From positions 620,001 through 684,000 of the forward strand of contig NZ_JBDJAF010000001.1 in NCBI RefSeq assembly GCF_039652555.1: a DNA stretch of 64,000 nucleotides, given 5' to 3'. The notes below the pieces were generated by a model. It did no database searches. It was not told where the DNA came from and saw only the letters and a program-made list of their open reading frames with translations. Below are positions 17,292 through 25,571 of this stretch, in pieces; the first letter of the stretch is position 1, and each line of letters opens with the position of its first letter. This stretch comes from Parafrigoribacterium mesophilum (GTDB taxonomy: Bacteria; Actinomycetota; Actinomycetes; Actinomycetales; Microbacteriaceae). The position numbers and the translations under genes are program-made.

Positions 17292-17978
17292 TCAGGCCGC
17301 GGGGTCGGGCGGGCCGAGTGAGGGTGGGCGGGGTCAGGTGCGGGTCGGGGCCAGATCAGAGTGAGCGGTGGGTCCAACGACCGGCCAACAGGGTGCCCGC
17401 CACCGGCATACTGCGGAGCCGCTCGCCCGATTCGACGAGCGGGTCGCGATCCACGATGGCAAGGTCCGCCGAAGAGCCGACGGCTACCGTGTTCCCGTTC
17501 GTCGAGGCGGCCAGCGCCTCCTCGACCGCGATGCGCTGCTCCGGATGCCACGGCTCGCGCCCATCCCGGCTGCGACTGACCGCCGCTGCGATGGCAAACC
17601 ACGGATCCAGGCCGGCAACCGGCGCATCCGAACCGAACAGCAGGCTGGCACCGGAATCCAGCAGCGTACGCAGCGCGAAGGCGTGCCCGGTACGGCCGGC
17701 CCAGTATCGGTCCGCGACGTCGCGGTCATCCATGGCATGTTCCGGTTGCACGCTGGCGACGATGCCCAGGCGGCCGAAGCGGGCGAAGTCGGCCTGCCGA
17801 ATCAGTTGGGCGTGCTCGATCCGGCCGGCACATCCGACCGACTCGAAGGCATCCAGCGCGACCCGGTTCGCTTCATCGCCGATGGCATGCACGGCGGGGA
17901 TGATGCCGGCGGCGGATGCGCGGCGCATCAGCCGGGTGAGGTTGTCGGCGCTCACCGTGAGAAGTCCGTTGGCGCCCC

Positions 17979-18216
17979 GTTACTTTGTTCGTGGACCCAA
18001 ACAGTGTGAACTGGGAGGGTGTTGGCCTGTCAGGTCCGGCATGATTGTTGCCCCCAGTCGTTGATGATCCGGGGGGTGTTGTCACTGGACCTGATTGGCG
18101 TCGGGTGATCGCTAATAGGGGCTCGATCGAGATGCTTTCTCTGGTCGTTCGTAACGTGGATGCCGAGACTTGACGCCGTGACTCAGGCCATTTGAGATCG
18201 AGCGGACGGAGCAGTC
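17979..18216 (+). ncRNA. Candidate bridge-RNA region in the left end of the IS110 element
   Basis: IS110-group elements carry a long non-coding left end that is transcribed into the bridge RNA that pairs with donor and target DNA. This 238-bp stretch upstream of the transposase has no coding potential of its own and the right size for that role. Stem-forming segments such as CCGGGGGG and the CTCGATCGAG dyad are visible, but I could not fold it or identify the guide loops. Inference from family and position. Confidence 0.35.
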
Positions 18217-19323
18217 ATGATCGAAAACTACGATGGCGTCAACGTATTCGTCGGTGTCGACGTCGGCAAAGGCGAGCACCACGCGGTGGCCCTGAACCGG
18301 GCCGGCACGGTGGTATTCGACCATGTGTTACCCAACGACGAAGCGAAGATGCGGGCGGTGTTGCGCAAGCTCAAGCAGCACGGCACCGTCCTGGTTGTCG
18401 TCGATCAGCCGGCCACGATCGGCGCCTTGCCGATCGCCGTATCGATCGCGGAAGGGGTCCTGGTGGGCTACCTGCCGGGGCTAGCGATGCGGCGCATCGC
18501 GGACTTGCACGCCGGGGAGGCCAAGACCGACGCCCGGGACGCGGCCATCATCGCTCAAGCCGCACGGACCCTGCCGCACGCCTTGCGGTCGATCCAGCTG
18601 GCCGACGAATCCGTCCACCCGGCGTTGGAGCGGGTTGTCGGCCCGCACCTGGACCATCCCGCGATGCTCGACCTGCTGCAGCACTACCCGTCGCCGGCGG
18701 CGATGACGGCAGCCGGCACCACCCGGATAGCAACCCGGCTGCTCAAGCTCGCCCCACGCATGGGGCGCCGTTGGGCCGAACAGATCACCCAGGCGTTGAG
18801 CCAGCAGACCGTCGTGGTCGTCGGCACGAACGCCGCCGCGACCGTGTTGCCACGCCTGGCCGAGCAGCTCGCGGGCCTGCGCCGGCAGCGCCGCGAGATT
18901 GCTGTCGTCGTCGAAAAGCTGGTCGAAGACCACCCTCTTTCCCCGGTCCTAACCAGCATGCCCGGAGTCGGGGTCAGGACCGCGGCGCGACTCCTCACCG
19001 AGGTTGCCGGCAAGCACTTCGAGTCCTCCGGCCACCTTGCCGCCTACGCCGGACTGGCACCCGTGACCCGCAGATCAGGCTCCTCAATCAGGGGCGAGCA
19101 TCCATCTCGACGGGGCAACAAGATCCTCAAACGGACCCTGTTCCTGTCCGCCTTCGCGGCGCTGCGCGACCCGGTCTCGCGAACCTACTATGACCGCAAG
19201 ATCGCCCAAGGCAAACGCCACAACCAGGCCCTCATCGCCCTCGCCCGGCGCCGATGCGACGTCCTATTCGCGATGCTCCGCGACGGCACACTTTATAAAA
19301 CCGAACATCGACTCGCTGCTTGA
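18217..19323 (+). CDS. IS110-family transposase (DEDD/Tnp_20), probable internal deletion
   Basis: 368 aa. The N-terminal RuvC-like DEDD domain has D15 (VGVDVGKGEHHA), D63 (VVVDQPATIGALP), and D105 and D108 (AKTDARDAA). The C-terminal transposase_20 domain has MPGVGVRTAARLL and YAGLAPVTRRSGSSIRG, including the conserved serine region. Related actinobacterial transposases are ~400 aa and carry a coiled-coil stretch of ~30 residues between the LADE and HPALERV motifs. Here LADESVHPALERV is contiguous, so that stretch appears to be missing in frame. Activity is therefore doubtful. Confidence 0.9.
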   Translation: MIENYDGVNVFVGVDVGKGEHHAVALNRAGTVVFDHVLPNDEAKMRAVLRKLKQHGTVLVVVDQPATIGALPIAVSIAEGVLVGYLPGLAMRRIADLHAGEAKTDARDAAIIAQAARTLPHALRSIQLADESVHPALERVVGPHLDHPAMLDLLQHYPSPAAMTAAGTTRIATRLLKLAPRMGRRWAEQITQALSQQTVVVVGTNAAATVLPRLAEQLAGLRRQRREIAVVVEKLVEDHPLSPVLTSMPGVGVRTAARLLTEVAGKHFESSGHLAAYAGLAPVTRRSGSSIRGEHPSRRGNKILKRTLFLSAFAALRDPVSRTYYDRKIAQGKRHNQALIALARRRCDVLFAMLRDGTLYKTEHRLAA

Positions 19324-19403
19324 CAAACCACATAGGGGCACCCCCCCCCCGCTCATTCCCTGATACTTCTCGACGCACCAGGCGGTGCGGGTGTTGAGTG
19401 AAC

Positions 19404-19499
19404 CGTCAATGATGATCTTGAACGGACCGACGCTCAGCAGTCCGCCTGTGCCGTCAATGATGATCTTGAACGGACCGACGCTCAGCAGTCCGCCTGTGC
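19404..19499. repeat. 48-bp tandem duplication inside the amidohydrolase pseudogene
   Basis: Two identical 48-bp units start at 19404 and 19452. On the minus strand they encode the 16-residue segment DGTGGLLSVGPFKIII twice in frame. This doubles a core strand of the amidohydrolase fold, so it would probably damage the protein even without the IS insertion. Confidence 0.92.
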
Positions 19500-20395
19500 C
19501 GTCGATGATGTCGCCGGTGCGCGCCCCGGCGGCGATCGCCTCGTCGAGGAATGCGGTGTAGATGCCCGCGGCGATCCGGAGCTTGTCGAAGCCGTTCGCG
19601 AATCGGCGCGGCCACACCACGAGGTTCTTGACCATCTCGAAGTCGACGACGCCGACGACTCCGCGGGCGGCGGCCGCTGCCGCGGCATCCGTCACCCAAC
19701 GGTCGAGGACTACGTCCGGCACGTCCTGCAGGTGTGTCGTCACCGCGAAACAGTCGTCTTCGCACAGGAGCCCGGTGGGGTGGTCAGGAAAGCCGAAGCG
19801 TGCGAGTGCCGCTGAGTTCAGCCAGCAGCTGTGCAGGTCCGCGCTGAGGACGACGATGGGGACACTTCCCGACCCGGCGTCCAGCAGTGCCCGGGACGGC
19901 GCATCCGGCCAGAGTCCGTCGTGGAAGCCGATTCCAACGATCGGGCCGCATTGGCGGCGTTGGCGGCAGTGGCGGCTTCCGCCATGATGCCCGCGACCTG
20001 GGCGGCGGAGGATGCGGCGGAGACGTCCAGGCGCTGGGCGGCCAAAGCGTGCTGCGTGAAATGTACGTGGTTGTCCCAGAGTCCGGGCAGAACGAACCGG
20101 CCGTCGAGGTCGACCACTTCGGACGACTCGAACGGCAGCGAGGGACCGATGGCCGCAATTGTGCCGTCCACGACCCGAAGGTCAGTGCGGCGACCGCCCA
20201 GCATCCGGGCATTGTGGAGCAACAGGCTCATGACCCGACTCCCGACGTACGCTCACGGATACTCCGCATGGCCACAGTCTTCCACTCAGCCGGCTGACTA
20301 CGGGCGCGGCGGCGCAGCATCCAGCCCCATCCGGCCCGTCAGTCCCGTCTGGCCCGTCGGTCCAGTCCGGCCCATCCGGCCCCGTCCATCCACAA

Positions 20396-20477
20396 CCCGT
20401 CTCACGGAGTTTCTGTCTCCAGTAGCCCTACTTCCCCGGGCACGAGTACCTCGAAGTCAAAATCTCCTTGAAACGGG
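20396..20477 (+). repeat. 82-bp palindromic element, copy 4
   Basis: Exactly 82 bp, with slightly degraded termini: CCCGTCTCACGGAG and CTCCTTGAAACGGG. The centre resembles copies 2 and 3 (CCCTACTTCCCC...CGAAGTC). It ends 6 bp from the putA stop codon, in the 252-bp gap between the amidohydrolase pseudogene start and the putA end. Confidence 0.9.
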
Positions 20478-20483
20478 GTGGGA

Positions 20484-23400
20484 CTAGATGACTGCGGCAC
20501 TCCAGTCGTCGGGATTGCCGAACCGATGCGCCGTGATGCTGACCGCCTGCTCACGCAGGAACGGCAACAACTCGATCCGCCCGGAGGAGGTCACCGGATC
20601 GGCGTAGATCGCCAGGTCCGGGTCACCCTTCACTGCTGCGGACAACTCGTAGGCGTCCCCACCGATCAGCCGCACCCGGCTGGTGAGGATTCCACCTTGC
20701 ACGGCACGCTCGAGCCAGCGCCGGTCCGGTTCGACGGCCACGGATGCGACGTGCCGCTGCAACACCGCGAGCAGCTTCGGTGAGGGCTGCAGCGACGTAC
20801 TGACGTGCACCGGTGCCCCGGCACGCAGTCCGGCCGCCACCATCCTCACCAAATCAACCAGGTCGGCTCCGTCGGCCAACCGCACCGTCACGCCGATCGG
20901 CAGGTAACGGAACAGGTTGCGTTCCAGGCCGAGCCCGGAGACATCCTTCGCCGTGCCGAACTCGCGCTCCCACTCTGACTGATCCGAGGCCGCGGCGCGG
21001 CGCACCCGCTCCAGCTCGGCGGGCTGGAGGTCGCCCTCAGCCGCCGCGAGCAGCTCGGAGATCCGAGGCGTCAACGGCGCGGCCACCGAGACGGCCGACA
21101 GCTCCGCCGGCTCCCAAGACCCGAGGTGCACCAGATAGTTGGGTCCGCCGGCCTTCGTGCCCGCCCCCACCGAGGACCGCTTCCAACCGCCGAACGGTTG
21201 ACGGCGCACGATCGCGCCAGTGATGCCGCGGTTCACGTACAGGTTTCCCGCCTCCACGCCGTTCAGCCAGGTACGCAGCTCCTCCGCGTCGAGCGAGTGC
21301 AATCCCGCGGTGAGGCCGTACGCGCTCGCGTTCTGCAACCGGATCGCCTCGTCCAGCGTCGCGGCGCGCATCACCCCGAGCACCGGCCCGAAGAACTCGG
21401 TGAGATGGAAGTAGCTGCCGTCGGCAACGCCGGTGCGGATGCCAGGGCTCCAGAGCCGCCCGCTGTCGTCCAGCTGCTTCGGCTGCAGCAGCCACCGCTC
21501 ACCGCTGTCCAAGGTGGTGAGCGCATCCTTGAGCTTGCCCTTCGCCGGCTCGATGATCGGCCCCATCTGCGTCGTCGGGTCGGACGGGTAGCCGACCCGC
21601 ATCGACGTCACCGCGTCGACGAGTTGCCGCTCGAAGCGCTGCGACCGCGCGGCGGAGCCGACCAGAATAACCAGGCTGGCCGCGGAGCATTTCTGTCCGG
21701 CATGCCCGAACGCCGACTTCACCACGTCCGAAACCGCGAGGTCGATGTCGGCGCTCGGGGTGACGATGATGGCGTTCTTGCCGCTGGTCTCGGCGAGCAG
21801 CGGCAGCTCCGGCCGCCAGGAGCGGAACATCTGCGCCGTTTCGTAACCGCCGGTGAGGATGACCCGCTCGACCCGCGGGTCGGAGATCAGCCTCTGGCCG
21901 AGGTCGCGGTCTCGCAGGTCGACCAGCTGCAGCACGTCGCGTGGCACCCCAGCACGCCACAGCGCGTCGATCATGACGGCGCCGGAACGCTGCGACAGTT
22001 TCGCCGGCTTGATGATGACCGGGCTACCGGCGGCCAGGGCCGCCAGGGTGGAGCCAGCGGGGATCGCCACTGGGAAGTTCCACGGCGGAGTGACCACCGT
22101 CAGCGCGGACGGGGTGTACCTGGCGCCGTCGACGGCGTCCAGCTCCGGTGCCAACGATGCGTAGTAGCCGGCGAAGTCGATCGCCTCGGTGACCTCGGGG
22201 TCGCCCTCCGCGATGGTCTTGCCGGTCTCGTTTGCCATGACCTCGATCAGCTTGGCGCGGCTGGATTCGAGTTCGACCGCGGCGCGACGCAGGATCTGCG
22301 CGCGGCCGGCGCCGCCCAGCGCCGCCCAGGACTTCCCCGCCTCACGGGCGGTCGTGATCACCGTGTCGAGCTGGTCCGGGCTGTCGATTCCGGCGGCGGC
22401 GATGATGTCCACGCCGAGTGCGGAAGCGGCGGAGGCCTCGATGGCGCTCCGACCCCAGGCGCGGTTGGCGGGCAGCGCCGGATCGGTGTCCGAGGTGTTG
22501 TGGAACCCTTCGACAGGCTCAGGGCGGCGCCCTACTTCGACGGGCTCAAGGACCGAACTGGAAAACTCGGACGCCGCTGCCGTCCGGTTCTGGGTACGGT
22601 TGGAAGCCGGCACCGTCCCGTCAAGCTGGGCCAGGGAGGCGAGGAACCGGCTCTTCTCGCGATCCATCAACCGCTGGTTGTGGGCCAACTCGAACACTGC
22701 CGACATGAAATTGTCCTGGCTGGCGTTCTCCTCCAGCCGGCGCACCAGGTAACTGATCGCGACGTCGAACTCCTGCGGTCGCACTACGGGCGTGTAGAGA
22801 AGCAGTCCACCGACGGCCTTGCGCACCGCATCCGCCTGGCCCTCGGCCATACCGAGCAGCATTTCGAACTCGACGTCGGATGCGACACCGCGCTGCTGCG
22901 AGAGCAGGTGCGCGAACGCGATATCGAACAGGTTGTGTCCGGCGATTCCGACGCGCACGGCGGCGGTGTGCTCCGGCCGCATCGCCCAGTCCAGCACCCG
23001 CAGGTAGTTGGTGTCGGTGTCTTGTTTGCTCGGGTAGGTGGCCAGCGGCCAGCCGTGCACCGCGGCGTCCACGTGTTCCATAGCGAGGTTGGCGCCCTTC
23101 ACCACGCGCACCTTGATCGGTGCGCCGCCGCGAGCGACGCGCTGCGTCGACCACTGTGTGAGCGCTTGGAAGGCGCCCAGCGCATCCGGCAGGTAGGCCT
23201 GGAGCACGATGCCCGCCTCGAGGTTCAGCAGCTGCGGCTGGTCCAGGATGCCGCGGAACACCGCCATGGTGAGGTCGAGGTCGCGATATTCCTCCATGTC
23301 GAGGTTGATGAACTTGGGGCTGGCCGAGGCTGCCGCCAACTCGTAGAGCGGCGTCAGCCGGGTGACCACGCGCTGAACGGTCTCGTCGAAGGCCCACATC

Positions 23401-23975
23401 GACAGTTGGCTGACGATCGAGGACACCTTGATGGACACGTAATCGACATCGGGGCGGGCCAGCATGGCCCGAGTGCCCTCCAGCCGGCGGGCTGCCTCGG
23501 CCTCGCCGAGCACCGCCTCGCCGAGCAGGTTCAGGTTGAGCCGGATGCCCGGCTTCTTGAGTTTGGCGATGGCCGCACCGAGCTGGTCGGGACGGGCGTC
23601 CACGATCAGGTGACCGACCATGCCGCGCAGCACCCGCCGGGCCACCGGCACGACAGCCCATGGCACCGTCGGGGCAATCGCCCCGCCGACGCGGACGGCG
23701 ATGCGCATGTACCAGGGCAGGAACGCCGGGGTGTTGCGGGCCAGCAGGGACAGGTTTCTGGCCGCCACGGTGAGGTCCTCCGGGCGCACCACGCGGTCGA
23801 CGAAGCCGACGGTGAAGTCGAGCCCGTGCTGGTCTTTCAGCGCCTTGGCCAGCAGTTTCGCCGAGCGGGAACCGTGGTCGTCTGCACCCAGTTTCGCCCA
23901 GGTGGAGGCCAAGTCGATCGCCTCGTCGGCGAGGCCGGCAGGAATGACCGGTGCAGTGCTGAGATCGTTCGTCAT
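20484..23975 (-). CDS. putA: Bifunctional proline dehydrogenase / glutamate-semialdehyde dehydrogenase PutA
   Basis: 1163 aa from the ATG at 23975; upstream frame extension overlaps the tetR gene and is discarded. The proline dehydrogenase barrel spans ~70-400 (RLNLNLLGEAVLGEAEA, DYVSIKVSSI, YLRVLDWAM, GIAGHNLFDIAFA). The aldehyde dehydrogenase domain spans ~520-960, with LLAETSGKNAI (general-base Glu) and catalytic Cys763 in GHAGQKCSAA. A C-terminal ~200-residue extension follows. It oxidises proline to glutamate via pyrroline-5-carboxylate. The linker at ~474-489 is encoded by an inserted palindromic repeat (EPVE...EPVEG). A TetR-type gene lies 47 bp upstream on the same strand. Confidence 0.95.
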   Translation of the reverse strand: MTNDLSTAPVIPAGLADEAIDLASTWAKLGADDHGSRSAKLLAKALKDQHGLDFTVGFVDRVVRPEDLTVAARNLSLLARNTPAFLPWYMRIAVRVGGAIAPTVPWAVVPVARRVLRGMVGHLIVDARPDQLGAAIAKLKKPGIRLNLNLLGEAVLGEAEAARRLEGTRAMLARPDVDYVSIKVSSIVSQLSMWAFDETVQRVVTRLTPLYELAAASASPKFINLDMEEYRDLDLTMAVFRGILDQPQLLNLEAGIVLQAYLPDALGAFQALTQWSTQRVARGGAPIKVRVVKGANLAMEHVDAAVHGWPLATYPSKQDTDTNYLRVLDWAMRPEHTAAVRVGIAGHNLFDIAFAHLLSQQRGVASDVEFEMLLGMAEGQADAVRKAVGGLLLYTPVVRPQEFDVAISYLVRRLEENASQDNFMSAVFELAHNQRLMDREKSRFLASLAQLDGTVPASNRTQNRTAAASEFSSSVLEPVEVGRRPEPVEGFHNTSDTDPALPANRAWGRSAIEASAASALGVDIIAAAGIDSPDQLDTVITTAREAGKSWAALGGAGRAQILRRAAVELESSRAKLIEVMANETGKTIAEGDPEVTEAIDFAGYYASLAPELDAVDGARYTPSALTVVTPPWNFPVAIPAGSTLAALAAGSPVIIKPAKLSQRSGAVMIDALWRAGVPRDVLQLVDLRDRDLGQRLISDPRVERVILTGGYETAQMFRSWRPELPLLAETSGKNAIIVTPSADIDLAVSDVVKSAFGHAGQKCSAASLVILVGSAARSQRFERQLVDAVTSMRVGYPSDPTTQMGPIIEPAKGKLKDALTTLDSGERWLLQPKQLDDSGRLWSPGIRTGVADGSYFHLTEFFGPVLGVMRAATLDEAIRLQNASAYGLTAGLHSLDAEELRTWLNGVEAGNLYVNRGITGAIVRRQPFGGWKRSSVGAGTKAGGPNYLVHLGSWEPAELSAVSVAAPLTPRISELLAAAEGDLQPAELERVRRAAASDQSEWEREFGTAKDVSGLGLERNLFRYLPIGVTVRLADGADLVDLVRMVAAGLRAGAPVHVSTSLQPSPKLLAVLQRHVASVAVEPDRRWLERAVQGGILTSRVRLIGGDAYELSAAVKGDPDLAIYADPVTSSGRIELLPFLREQAVSITAHRFGNPDDWSAAVI
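22506..22554. repeat. REP-like repeat inserted in the putA coding sequence
   Basis: CCCTTCGACAGGCTCAGGG (22506-22524) is followed at 22535 by the related CTTCGACGGGCTCAAGG. On the minus strand these encode LEPVEVGRRPEPVEG, a low-complexity peptide between the two catalytic domains of PutA. The TTCGACAGGCTCAGGG motif is a widespread dispersed repeat in several bacterial genomes. Here the reading frame is kept. Confidence 0.75.
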
Positions 23976-24022
23976 ATCTCGACAATAGGCCTTTTTCGGA
24001 CCGAATACTTGCCGACTGGCAA

Positions 24023-24667
24023 CTATTCCTTTTTCAGCTTTTCGAGCTCGTCCAAACCGACGGTGAGGAGGCCCTCGAAGACGCTGCGGATGATCTCTGC
24101 GACCTTCACCGAGTCTCGTTCGTAGAGCCACTGCAGCTGCAATCCGTCGACCAAGGCGAGCAGCACGCGGGAGGCGACTTCCGGGCTGATCCCGGGCTTC
24201 AGCATCCCGTGCCGCTCCGCGACCTCGAGGTACGTCGTCATGGACCGGACCAGCGAACGGTAGAACTGGGCGTAGTACTCGTGCCCCGGATGGTCAGTGG
24301 CGGTCGCCTCCGCCGCCGCGGCGCTGAACAACTCGATGTGACCGGGCGCGGAGGCGTTGTATTCGGCGAGCGCGATCAACTCGCCGACGGCCATCCCGGT
24401 TGGATCGTCGAAGTGCCGGCGCAACCGCTCGTCACGACGGTGCAGCACGGCGATGAGCAATTCCTGCTTGCTCGGAAAGTAGTGCATCAGCGACTGGTGG
24501 GACACGCCGCACTTTCGGGCGATTTCCCGCAGCGTCGAGCCTTGGAACCCGACCTGACTGAAGACCTCGAGCGCCGCATCCAAGATCGCCTCGCGCTTGA
24601 TCACGCCCTTGGCGTAGCGGCCCTGCGGCGGCGGGGTCAGCAGTTCGTCCTCGCTCAGGCCTGACAT
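24023..24667 (-). CDS. TetR/AcrR-family transcriptional regulator
   Basis: 214 aa from the ATG at 24667. The N-terminal helix-turn-helix at ~25-70 reads AILDAALEVFSQVGFQGSTL then EIARKCGVSHQSLMHYFPSKQELL. The rest is the all-helical ligand-binding and dimer domain (TetR_C_6-like, RVLLALVDGLQLQWLY). Its start overlaps the end of the nei-like gene by 13 nt and putA begins 47 bp downstream, so it probably sits in the same transcript as putA and may regulate proline catabolism. That regulatory link is inference from position only. Confidence 0.88.
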   Translation of the reverse strand: MSGLSEDELLTPPPQGRYAKGVIKREAILDAALEVFSQVGFQGSTLREIARKCGVSHQSLMHYFPSKQELLIAVLHRRDERLRRHFDDPTGMAVGELIALAEYNASAPGHIELFSAAAAEATATDHPGHEYYAQFYRSLVRSMTTYLEVAERHGMLKPGISPEVASRVLLALVDGLQLQWLYERDSVKVAEIIRSVFEGLLTVGLDELEKLKKE

Positions 24668-25569
24668 CGTGGGCACCAGTAGAGTTTGCGGGCGGCGGCC
24701 AGCTCCATGACGATGTTGGTCCCGCACACCCGGCACGGCAGTCCCTCGCGGTGGTACACCCAGTGCCGGTCCTCGCGGGAGGCGACCGCCTGCCGTTGCG
24801 CCGCCTCGGACAAGCCCTCCATCGTGAGCATGAGCCCGGTCTGCACGCCGACGGTGAGCAAGTGCGTCCAGTCCCGCCACAACTGCCGGACGATCTCCGG
24901 AGCGAGCAGCTTACCCGGCGTGTGCGGGTTCAGCTTCGCGCGGAACAGCAACTCGGCCCGATAGACGTTGCCGATGCCGCTGACCACCGACTGATCCATC
25001 AGCAGCAGTCCGATCGGCGTCTGCCTGCGCCGAACGGCGGTGACGAAACGCTCCTCGCCGGTCTTCGGATCGTCCACCAGCGGGTCCGGCCCCAGTGCGC
25101 CCATGCTGTGCGCGACCTGCTCGGCGGTGAGAACCTCGCACGCGGTCGGGCCGCGGAGGTCGGCGACGGTGGCCTCCGTCAGCAGTCGTACCCGCACCTG
25201 CCCGATCGGCTCGGGCGGAAACTGCTCGATCTCATCCACGACGCGTTCCTGCTCGGCCATCCGCAGCCGTGCCCGGCGCGGCGCACCCATGCTGCGGCCG
25301 AGCGCCTGCTCGGCGGTCGCATCCGCGGTGATGTCGCCCGCGAAATCCCAGGCGCCGTAGATTCCGAGGTGCACCCGCAGCCACAGACCATGGTCGAACT
25401 CCAGGAAGGTCTGCTTGCCGACCGCCGTGGACTGCACCATGGAGTGGCCGGTGAGTTGCTCGGCCCCCTGCGCGAAACGGCCCTGCGGGGAGGATGCTGC
25501 CACCTCGCGCCCCACGAAGTGCAGGTCGAACTGGCGGGCGATGCGGTGGACGGAGTGGCCTTCCGGCAT
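24655..25569 (-). CDS. nei: Fpg/Nei-family DNA glycosylase/AP lyase (Nei2-like)
   Basis: 304 aa. MPEGHSVHR provides the catalytic Pro2 and Glu3 of the family once the initiator Met is removed. The H2TH region includes LLLMDQSVVSGIGNVYRAELLFRAKLNP. A C-terminal zinc finger has CRVCG...YWCPRCQ. The MPEGH start and the length fit actinobacterial Nei2 (endonuclease VIII), which removes oxidised pyrimidines, rather than Fpg (MPELPEV). It starts 2 bp after the rpiB stop and overlaps the tetR start by 13 nt, a tightly packed transcription unit. Confidence 0.92.
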   Translation of the reverse strand: MPEGHSVHRIARQFDLHFVGREVAASSPQGRFAQGAEQLTGHSMVQSTAVGKQTFLEFDHGLWLRVHLGIYGAWDFAGDITADATAEQALGRSMGAPRRARLRMAEQERVVDEIEQFPPEPIGQVRVRLLTEATVADLRGPTACEVLTAEQVAHSMGALGPDPLVDDPKTGEERFVTAVRRRQTPIGLLLMDQSVVSGIGNVYRAELLFRAKLNPHTPGKLLAPEIVRQLWRDWTHLLTVGVQTGLMLTMEGLSEAAQRQAVASREDRHWVYHREGLPCRVCGTNIVMELAAARKLYWCPRCQA

Positions 25570-25571
25570 GG

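Larger units (their letters stand above)
17979..19340 (+). mobile_element. IS110-family insertion sequence (~1.36 kb)
   Basis: Limits are set by where the amidohydrolase sequence stops: ...GGCGCCCC ending at 17978 on the left, and the ten-C run at 19341-19350 on the right. The element has one transposase gene, ~238 bp of non-coding left end and ~17 bp of right end. No long terminal inverted repeats are visible, as expected for the family. ATAGGGGC occurs at 18115-18122 and again at the right end (19332-19339), so the true left end could be internal. The exact ends are uncertain by a few bases because the target is C-rich. Confidence 0.8.
17356..20231 (-). pseudogene. YtcJ-like amidohydrolase, disrupted by IS110 insertion, frameshift and duplication
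   Basis: N-terminal part (20231 to ~19970): MSLLLHNARMLGG... with the metal-binding GLWDNHVHF motif. The frame then shifts within a GGCGGC-rich stretch at ~19960-19980 and continues as GFHDGLWPDAP...LSADLHSCWLNSAALARFG to LSVGPFKIIIDGSLNTRTAWC. That part contains a 48-bp in-frame tandem duplication (19404-19499). The gene breaks at ~19340 at the IS110 element and resumes at ~17978 with LLTVSADNLTRLMRRA...HAIGDEANRVALDAFE and FGSDAPVAGLDPW, ending at 17356. An intact protein would be ~500 aa, a metal-dependent amidohydrolase of unknown substrate. Three separate lesions make it a clear pseudogene. Confidence 0.9.

Noticed and set aside
18060..18216. Second small gene in the IS110 left end
   Set aside because: Short minus-strand frames here overlap the expected bridge-RNA region and have no ribosome site or domain.
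21126..24125. 999-codon open frame antisense to putA
   Set aside because: Same reason: low-complexity shadow of a verified gene, no start signal and no domain.
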